This document shows, one piece after another, positions 57,511-64,000 of a stretch of 64,000 bases of DNA. Both the position numbers and the translations under genes were made by a program. The stretch lies in contig NZ_JAYFUM010000001.1 in NCBI RefSeq assembly GCF_034929435.1, positions 124,001-188,000 on the forward strand, read 5' to 3'. Positions within the stretch are counted from its first letter, which is position 1. Every line of letters begins with the position of its first letter. The notes under the pieces were generated by a model. The model did not search any database and had not been told where the DNA came from. It worked only from the letters and a program-made list of their open reading frames with translations. This DNA comes from Arcicella rigui. GTDB lineage: Bacteria; Bacteroidota; Bacteroidia; Cytophagales; Spirosomataceae.

Positions 57511-60500
57511 ATGAACACAAAATTTTACTCTACATGGAGGGGTATGCTTTTGTCGTGCGTATTTTTATTAAGTACGTTCTTAACAATGGCACAAGACAGA
57601 CGAGTAACTGGGAAAGTTACTGGCATGGATGGTCAGGGAATTCCGGGAGTCTCAGTTCTTCTAAAGGGCACCCAAACAGGTGTATCGACTGATGCGAATG
57701 GTGGTTTTGCTATCAATCTAAAATCAGGTAAAGACGTGTTATTAATTTCTGCAATTGGCTACAAAAGCACAGAAGTTAAAGTAGGTTCACAAAGTAGTGT
57801 AGAAGTTAAATTGGCAGAAGATGTTTCTGCACTTGACGAGGTTGTAGTAACAGGTTATGCAACAAGTAACAAAAAAGAATCAACTGCTGCGATTTCTACA
57901 GTTAAAGCAAAAGATTTATTAGTTACTCCTTCTGGTAACGTAGAACAACAACTTCAAGGTCGTGTTTCTGGGGTTACATTAATTACAAACGGTCAGCCAG
58001 GTACAAGTTCAATTATCCGTGTTCGTGGATTTGGAGCTTTAGGTGGTAACGAACCTCTTTATGTAGTTGATGGAGTTCCTGTAGGTTCTACTGATTTCCT
58101 TTCTCCAAATGACATTGAGTCAACAACAGTATTGAAAGATGCTGCTGCAGCTTCAATCTATGGTGCTCGTGCTGCTAACGGTGTAATCGTTTACACTACT
58201 AAAAAAGGCACTAAGAAAGCAAGAAAGATGGAAGTTACTTACGACGGATTGTACGGTGTTACTGATCCAAACGTAGCAGGTGCTCCAAAAATGTTGACTC
58301 CTCAAGAGCAAGCAGATTATACTAAAATTGCTCAAATCAACAACAACATTGCTAACGGTTACACTCGTACTGCTAACCCAGTACAATGGGCAAACGGTTT
58401 GAAACACCCACAATATGGTAATGGCGAAACTGCTACAATTCCTACTTATTTGTATGCAAATGGTCAAAGTGGTGTTTATGGAACAGTTGATGAGGCTGCT
58501 ATCAGAGCTGCTTATGCTGCTGACCCATACAATACATTCTTGATTAAGCCAAACATGGCTGGAACAAACTGGTACAAAGAAATTACCAGAAGTGCTCCAA
58601 TTATGCGTCATAGCCTTGGTATTAGCGGTGGAACAGACGAGAGCCGTTATTACATTGGTTTATCTGCTCAACAACAAGATGGTATCTTGATTGCGAACAG
58701 TTTCAAACGTTACAGTTTCAGAGCAAACTCAGAATTTGATTTGAGCAAACACGTAAGAATTGGTGAAAACTTACAGTTTACTTATCGTTCGGTATTAGGT
58801 CAAGCAGGTGGTAACAACGGTTTAGGTATTGCTGATGCAGAATCTGAAATCTTAGGTGCTTATCGTATGCCAACAATCATTCCTGTTTTCGATGAATTAG
58901 GAAACTATGCAAGTACTAAAGCGGGTGGTTTTAACAACCCAAGAAACCCAGTAAGAAGATTAACATTGAACAATAGTAATGATGGTAACTTCAACGCTAA
59001 CGGATTCGGTAACATTTACATCGAAGTTGATCCAATCGCTAATTTAACTTTACGTTCAAGCATTGGTGGACAGTATAACGGTTATGCTTATAAAGATTAC
59101 AACTACAAGTATTTAGGTGACTCTGAGCCAGAAGCAAGTAACACTTTCAACGAAGGTAGCGGTTATTCATTTGCATGGGTATTCTCAAATACAGCGTCAT
59201 ATAAATTGAAAGTTGGTAGCCACAATGTAACTGCATTCGCTGGTATCGAATCTTTGAATACTGGTAAAGGTAGAAACATTTCAGGTTCTGGTATCAACCC
59301 ATTCTCAATGGACTTAGACTATGTGAACTTGACTAAAGTAAACAACCCACAAGTAAACTCAAACTTATTTAGCGGTGTAAACTTCTACTCATTGTTCAGT
59401 AAAGTTGATTATAGCTTCAAAGATAAATATTACGTTACAGGGTTGATTCGTCGTGATGGTTCTTCTCGTTTCGGTGCTAACAACCGTTTCGGTACATTCC
59501 CTGCGTTCTCTGCAGCTTGGCGTGTAAGCAACGAAAGCTTCATGAAAGAACTTCCATTTATCTCAGATTTGAAAATCCGTGGTGGTTGGGGACAAATGGG
59601 TAACTCAAACAACGTTGACCCAAGTAACCAATATTCATTGTTCGGTTCAAGCAAAGGAAGTTCATACTATCCAATTTCAGGTACAAACAACGGTGCTGAC
59701 GAAGGATATTACAGAACTCGTATCGGTAACGCAGATGCTAAATGGGAAACAAGTACAACTACAAACATTGGTTTTGATGCAACATTCTTGAATGGTAAAT
59801 TAGAAGCAGTATTTGATATTTGGAGAAAAGATACTAAAGACTTATTATATACAGTACCACTTCCAGGTGTTGTAGGTGTAGGTGCTTCTGCTCCATCTGT
59901 AAACATTGCAAGTATGCGTAACCAAGGTATTGATATTCAATTAATCAACCACGGTTATTTATCGAAAAAAGTGAAGTATGACATTACTTGGAACAGTTCA
60001 TTCTTGAAAAACGAGATTACTTACTTAGCTCCAAACATTACTTACTTCTCAGGAAACGCTTATCGTGGTATCAACCCAATCAGAAACGCAGTAGGTCAAC
60101 CTATTTCTTCTTTCTTCGGATACCAAATGATTGGATACTTCAACAGTGCTGAAGAAGTGAAAAACTCTCCAACTCAAGATGGTGCAGGTGTAGGTCGTTT
60201 TAAATATGCTGACTTAAATGGTGATGGAAAAATTACTCCAGATGATAGAACTTTCATCGGTAGTCCAGTTCCAGTTTATACAGGAGGTTTAACAATCGAA
60301 TTGAAGTATGGTGACTGGGATTTCTCAACTTACTTATATACTTCATTGGGTAACAAAATCTTTAACATGTCTAAATGGTTCACAGGTTTCTATGGTACAT
60401 TTGAAGGTTCAGGAAAAGGTGTACTTGCTAAAGATTCATGGACTTCTGCCTTGGGTAACAATGCTAAAGCTCCAATCTGGGAAAGTGCTTCAAACATCTC

Positions 60501-60777
60501 TACAAGTGGTGCTGAAAACTCATGGTACGTTGAAGATGGTTCATACTTGAGAATGACAAACCTTACAATTGGTTATACTTTACCAAAGTCTGTGTTGAAC
60601 AAATTAGGTATCGCTAAAGCTCGTGTAAGTGCAACAGGTACAAACTTATTCACTATGACAAGTTATTCTGGTATTGACCCAGGTGTTGGTGGTGCAGTTG
60701 ATACTAACTTCGGTATTGATGTTGGTAACTATCCAGTAACAAGAGGTTTCAACTTGGGCTTGAACCTTTCATTTTAA
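57511..60777 (+). CDS. susC: SusC/RagA-family TonB-dependent outer-membrane transporter
   Basis: A 1088-residue outer-membrane receptor with a signal peptide (MLLSCVFLLSTFLTMAQ). Residues 25-105 are a carboxypeptidase-like regulatory domain (RVTGKVTGMDGQGIPGVSVLLKG). It is followed by the plug (SALDEVVVTGYATSNKKESTAAISTV; IRVRGFGALGGNEPLYVVDGVPV; GARAANGVIVYTTKKG) and a long 22-strand barrel ending in GFNLGLNLSF. It imports oligosaccharides or other nutrients with its SusD partner, powered by TonB. The substrate is not clear from the sequence. susD follows 119 bases later. Confidence 0.95.
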   Translation: MNTKFYSTWRGMLLSCVFLLSTFLTMAQDRRVTGKVTGMDGQGIPGVSVLLKGTQTGVSTDANGGFAINLKSGKDVLLISAIGYKSTEVKVGSQSSVEVKLAEDVSALDEVVVTGYATSNKKESTAAISTVKAKDLLVTPSGNVEQQLQGRVSGVTLITNGQPGTSSIIRVRGFGALGGNEPLYVVDGVPVGSTDFLSPNDIESTTVLKDAAAASIYGARAANGVIVYTTKKGTKKARKMEVTYDGLYGVTDPNVAGAPKMLTPQEQADYTKIAQINNNIANGYTRTANPVQWANGLKHPQYGNGETATIPTYLYANGQSGVYGTVDEAAIRAAYAADPYNTFLIKPNMAGTNWYKEITRSAPIMRHSLGISGGTDESRYYIGLSAQQQDGILIANSFKRYSFRANSEFDLSKHVRIGENLQFTYRSVLGQAGGNNGLGIADAESEILGAYRMPTIIPVFDELGNYASTKAGGFNNPRNPVRRLTLNNSNDGNFNANGFGNIYIEVDPIANLTLRSSIGGQYNGYAYKDYNYKYLGDSEPEASNTFNEGSGYSFAWVFSNTASYKLKVGSHNVTAFAGIESLNTGKGRNISGSGINPFSMDLDYVNLTKVNNPQVNSNLFSGVNFYSLFSKVDYSFKDKYYVTGLIRRDGSSRFGANNRFGTFPAFSAAWRVSNESFMKELPFISDLKIRGGWGQMGNSNNVDPSNQYSLFGSSKGSSYYPISGTNNGADEGYYRTRIGNADAKWETSTTTNIGFDATFLNGKLEAVFDIWRKDTKDLLYTVPLPGVVGVGASAPSVNIASMRNQGIDIQLINHGYLSKKVKYDITWNSSFLKNEITYLAPNITYFSGNAYRGINPIRNAVGQPISSFFGYQMIGYFNSAEEVKNSPTQDGAGVGRFKYADLNGDGKITPDDRTFIGSPVPVYTGGLTIELKYGDWDFSTYLYTSLGNKIFNMSKWFTGFYGTFEGSGKGVLAKDSWTSALGNNAKAPIWESASNISTSGAENSWYVEDGSYLRMTNLTIGYTLPKSVLNKLGIAKARVSATGTNLFTMTSYSGIDPGVGGAVDTNFGIDVGNYPVTRGFNLGLNLSF

Positions 60778-60896
60778 TCAAATAAGTTAAATAGAATGGT
60801 CTTCATTTAATGGAGTTTTAAACTGAACATGGATTTGATGTCATGTACTATGATTTGAACATTTCAATAAAAGGAAACTATTAAAAAATATTTTCA

Positions 60897-62639
60897 ATGA
60901 AAACAGGTATTAATATAAGAAAAACGTTGATAGCTACTATGGCAGTAGCGTCAATTACCTTCTCATGTAAAGATAGCTTTCTCGAAGTATTACCAACAGG
61001 TTCACTTGGAGAAGCTCAATTAACAAGTGCTGCGGGTGTTGAAGGTACACTTCTTGGTGCGTATTCAATGATGCTTGCTAAAGGATACACACAGGTTGCA
61101 GGACCTAACAACTGGGTATTCGGAAGTATCTTAGGTGGTGATGCAAACAAAGGAACTGACCCAGGTGACTTCTCTACCATCAACCCAATTCAGCGTTATG
61201 AGAGTAACTCGACAATCGGTGATATCAACGGTACTTGGAATGCTAAGTATGAAGGTATCAGTAGATGTAATGCTACAATTAGATTAGCAACTAAATCTAC
61301 TGCTTTATCTGATGCTGATAAGAAAAGAATCATTGGTGAAGCTCGTTTCATTAGAGGTTATTTCTATTTCGAATTGAAAAAATTATTCAACAATACCCCA
61401 TATATCGACGAAACGACTGATTATGGCTCAGGTGTTGAAAAAGTTACTAACAAAGCAGATTTATGGCCAAAAATTGAAGCAGATTTCAAATTTGCTTACG
61501 ATAACCTTCCTGAAACTCAAGGAGCTGCTGGTAGAGCTAACAAATGGGCTGCTGCTTCTATGTTAGGTAAATCATATTTGTTCCAAAAGAAATATACTGA
61601 AGCAAAAGGAATTTTTGATTTAGTAATTGCTAATGGTAAAACTACTAACGGTAAAAAATATGGCTTAGTAGCTCAGTATGCTCAGATTTTCAATGCTGCT
61701 AATGACAACAACGAAGAGTCTATTTTTGCAACTCAGTCATCAATGAATACTGGTGATGTTCAAAACTCAAACGCTTATGACGTATTGAACTACCCTTACA
61801 ACACTGGTGCTGATGGTCCTGGTAACTGTTGTGGTTTCTTTGCTCCAAGCTTTGACTTAGTAAACTCGTTCCGTACAGATGCTAATGGATTACCATTATT
61901 AGATAATTCATACAACAGTGCTACAAATGCAGTTAAGCATGATTACGGTGTTGAATCTAAAGATGCTTTCACTCCTGATGCTGGAAACCTTGACCCTCGC
62001 TTAGACCACTCAGTAGGTCGTCGTGGTATTCCTTATTTAGACTGGAGAGATCACCCAGGTAAAGATTGGATTCGTTCACAACCTTACTCTGGTCCATATT
62101 CAACTAAGAAATATGTTTATTACAAGTCTCAAGAAAATACATTAACAGATGGTAGTGGTTGGACAAGAGGTTATTCAGTAATGAACTATACAATTATCCG
62201 TTTTGCTGATGTATTGTTATTAGCTGCTGAGGCAGAAGTTGAAGTTGGTTCTTTAGCTAAAGCTCAAGAGTATGTAAATATGGTACGTGCAAGAGCTGCT
62301 AATAAAGCTTCTTGGGTTACTAAGAATGGAAATCCTGCTGCAAATTATGTAATTAGTACATATAATACTCCATGGACTGATAAAGCTGTTGCTCGTGCTG
62401 CTGTTCGTTTTGAACGTAGATTAGAGCTTTCAGGTGAAGGTCATCGTTTCTTCGACTTAGTTCGTTGGGGTATTGCTGAACCAACACTTAATGCTTATTT
62501 AGCTAACGAAAGTAAGTTATTAAGTACAATGTTTGGTGGTGCTAAATTTACAGCTGGAAAGAGCGAATATTTACCAATTCCACAAAACCAAATTGATATT
62601 CAAGGAAAAGATATTTTAACACAAAATCCTGGATATTAA
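60897..62639 (+). CDS. susD: SusD/RagB-family nutrient-binding lipoprotein
   Basis: A 580-residue surface lipoprotein with lipobox ITFSC (Cys24). It has the SusD N-terminal helical region (GSLGEAQLTSAAGVEGTLLGAYSMM), TPR-like helices (IGEARFIRGYFYFELKKLF; AASMLGKSYLFQKKYTEAK) and the RagB/SusD C-terminal signature (YTIIRFADVLLLAAEAEVEVG; FERRLELSGEGHRFFDLVRWG). It binds substrate at the cell surface and passes it to SusC. A hydrolase gene would be expected next in a polysaccharide-utilisation locus, but a transposase follows. Confidence 0.95.
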   Translation: MKTGINIRKTLIATMAVASITFSCKDSFLEVLPTGSLGEAQLTSAAGVEGTLLGAYSMMLAKGYTQVAGPNNWVFGSILGGDANKGTDPGDFSTINPIQRYESNSTIGDINGTWNAKYEGISRCNATIRLATKSTALSDADKKRIIGEARFIRGYFYFELKKLFNNTPYIDETTDYGSGVEKVTNKADLWPKIEADFKFAYDNLPETQGAAGRANKWAAASMLGKSYLFQKKYTEAKGIFDLVIANGKTTNGKKYGLVAQYAQIFNAANDNNEESIFATQSSMNTGDVQNSNAYDVLNYPYNTGADGPGNCCGFFAPSFDLVNSFRTDANGLPLLDNSYNSATNAVKHDYGVESKDAFTPDAGNLDPRLDHSVGRRGIPYLDWRDHPGKDWIRSQPYSGPYSTKKYVYYKSQENTLTDGSGWTRGYSVMNYTIIRFADVLLLAAEAEVEVGSLAKAQEYVNMVRARAANKASWVTKNGNPAANYVISTYNTPWTDKAVARAAVRFERRLELSGEGHRFFDLVRWGIAEPTLNAYLANESKLLSTMFGGAKFTAGKSEYLPIPQNQIDIQGKDILTQNPGY

Positions 62640-62662
62640 TATTCGTTTTGTAAGTAACATGA

Positions 62663-62685
62663 GTCATCCCGAATTTTGGGTATGA
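62663..62685. repeat. Inverted repeat between susD and the transposase
   Basis: GTCATCCC (62663-62670) pairs with GGGTATGAC (62678-62686 region) with one bulged T. It could be the susD terminator (no T-run) or lie at the left end of the insertion sequence. Confidence 0.4.
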
Positions 62686-62696
62686 CTTGACAAATA

Positions 62697-62751
62697 AAAA
62701 CCTCCTTGTTTATTTTGTGAATTACGACAAACACAAAAAACAGGAGGTTTT
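62697..62751 (+). promoter_or_regulatory. Hairpin sequestering the transposase ribosome-binding site
   Basis: AAAACCTCCT (62697-62706) is fully complementary to AGGAGGTTTT (62742-62751), with 4 more pairs beyond a bulged T (GTTT with AAAC). The 3' arm holds a perfect AGGAGG (62742-62747) 7 bases before the ATG at 62755. Read-through transcripts would fold and hide the site. Confidence 0.75.
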
Positions 62752-62754
62752 ATT

Positions 62755-64000
62755 ATGCCCAAGGCACATCTACAAAAAAACGATAGTTTTACAAAAAAAG
62801 CAAATGCTTCTTCTTTTCTTCTTAAAAAAATAGCTGTTTACCTTTCTGATTTACAGCTTACTTTAGACAATCTTCTTGACAAACGTCTTGTTGAGACTTT
62901 CTATAATCTATTTGTTGCTATTCTTCTGAACAGGAATCGCTCTATTGGGTTGCTTCTGAGTGAGTTAGGAGGCTTTATTTGTGGATTCAATCATGCTCCA
63001 GCTGGAACAAAACGTATCAGTAACCTTCTACGTTCAAAGAAATGGACAGCTACTGTGATTGATGATTTTCTATTTGCTCGCAGTAAAAAACGCATTGAAC
63101 AACTAATCCAAATAGGAAAACGTCCCTTGTTAATATGGGACGATAGTAAAATTGAGAAACATGAGAGCTGGTTTACTGAGGGACTATGCAGTGTAGAAAG
63201 TAGTAAAGCAAAACGTCTGACAAAAGTCAAGAAAGGATTTTATCGTCCACCCGTAAGTCGTATCTGTGTGCCAGGTTATCGCTGGACTGCTACCTTACTT
63301 TCAGCTTTGGGTGAAGCTCCAAGTGTTTGTCAAATGTCATGGTGGACTACCAGAGGAAAGTACAAAGAACACGGTAGTAATATTATTTTTAGGATGCTGG
63401 AAAAATTGCATAAATCTATTGGTAATGGTGTTTTACATGTACTTGATAGAGGTTATGCAAATGCTTGGACTATCGAGTGGTTTACGCACTTTAAACAAGA
63501 TTTTTTAGTTCGTTGGAAGAAAAATCATCTACTTATTCATGCTGATAAAGGTAAAAAGAAGACACATTTACTCGCTCGTTCCTTCAAAGCTAAACATCGT
63601 AAGATTGTATTTGATAACCAACGTAAAATAGCCAAGAGTATTTCTATCGCATGGGCAGAGGTACAACATCCTGATTTTGAAGAACTTCCTTTGTCTTTAG
63701 TGATTGTTAGAGATAGGAAAAATCATCAATCTCCTTTGTATCTACTTACTTCAATTCAAATTGAGAATATCGAAAAAGCATGGGAAATGTGTCATTCCTA
63801 TATGCACAGATGGTCTATAGAACAGACCTTTAGATTTTGTAAAACAGAATTAGCCATTGAGTCTCCAAGACTATGGTTTTTTGAGAATACATGTAAGCTG
63901 CTTGGAATCGTAGCACTTATTTACGACTTCATGATGAATCTGATTAACAATTGGGGAAATTGGATTCAATTAGTATTAAAACAATGGTGTCATAGAACAG
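62755..64000 (+). mobile_element. IS4-like DDE transposase, 3' end outside the window
   Basis: The frame is open from ATG 62755 to the window end, at least 415 codons, so it is cut by the edge. The protein shows a DDE transposase layout: first Asp in PLLIWDDSKIEKHESW (about residue 130), second Asp in NGVLHVLDRGYANAW (about residue 240), and the Glu in the RWSIEQTFRFCKTELAIE block, which resembles the YREK signature of IS4-group transposases. The left IS end must lie between the susD stop and about 62697, but its exact boundary and the right end cannot be seen. A hairpin guards the start codon. IS family assignment is a judgement from motifs. Confidence 0.85.

Noticed and set aside
1..64000. 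CRISPR arrays, rRNA or tRNA genes, prophage genes
   Set aside because: I looked for regularly spaced repeats, cloverleaf-like segments and phage structural genes by eye and found none. A tRNAscan or CRISPR finder run would be needed to be sure.

Overview
The window is chromosomal DNA, low in GC, from a member of the Bacteroidota, most likely the Cytophagales (a Flectobacillus/Arcicella/Emticicia-like genome; the genus is an inference). The evidence is a PorU/PorV type IX secretion pair, the gliding-type protein GldE, a SusC/SusD outer-membrane pair, DUF4292 and a 29-residue COX24-type ribosomal peptide. Upstream regions also carry the Bacteroidota promoter -7 element TAnnTTTG, and most genes lack a Shine-Dalgarno site. 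No rRNA, tRNA, CRISPR array or prophage was seen.

Layout. 1-1.2 kb: three tandem cysteine-rich lipoproteins, the first cut by the window edge. 1.4-4.7 kb: a LacI-type regulator, a ROK-family protein, a YjbR-like protein and a secreted esterase. 5.1-5.7 kb: two small membrane proteins. 5.9-10.1 kb (minus strand): serS directly behind a PIN-type toxin-antitoxin pair, then lysC, an unpaired antitoxin-like gene and ribH. 10.3-16.2 kb (minus): TPR proteins, a TPR/DUF4292/EnvC cell-envelope operon, and cutC. 16.5-19.6 kb (plus): a DUF2795 protein, an M17 aminopeptidase and an ATP-grasp enzyme. 19.8-23.9 kb (minus): a lipoprotein, gldE, ssb and mutY. 24.2-27.8 kb (plus): HU, a TPR protein, the 29-aa ribosomal peptide and RNase E/G. 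27.9-30.4 kb: a two-gene McrBC-type restriction system whose McrB carries an N-terminal EVE domain. 30.5-35.6 kb (minus): dxr-rseP-DUF6702, a rhomboid protease and a polyprenyl synthase. 35.8-42.6 kb (plus): an exonuclease, nuoKLMN and a GtrA-like protein. 42.8-50.3 kb (plus): a small lipoprotein, a SprT-like protein, porU-porV, a catalytically dead M16 protein and a CBS protein. 50.5-57 kb: a PfkB kinase, PBP1a, a GntR-type regulator and uvrC. 57.5-62.6 kb: a susC-susD operon behind a duplicated palindromic operator. 62.7-64 kb: an IS4-like transposase running off the window end.

Most of the window is housekeeping. The points most worth a second look are: a run of nine G inside porU that could make type IX secretion phase-variable; the EVE-McrB/McrC defence locus; the toxin-antitoxin pair that appears to drive serS; the duplicated operator upstream of susCD; a hairpin that hides a perfect AGGAGG in front of the transposase; and a terminator-like palindrome that encodes part of the signal peptide of the DUF6702 protein. 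I did not find a multi-gene system that I can call undescribed.
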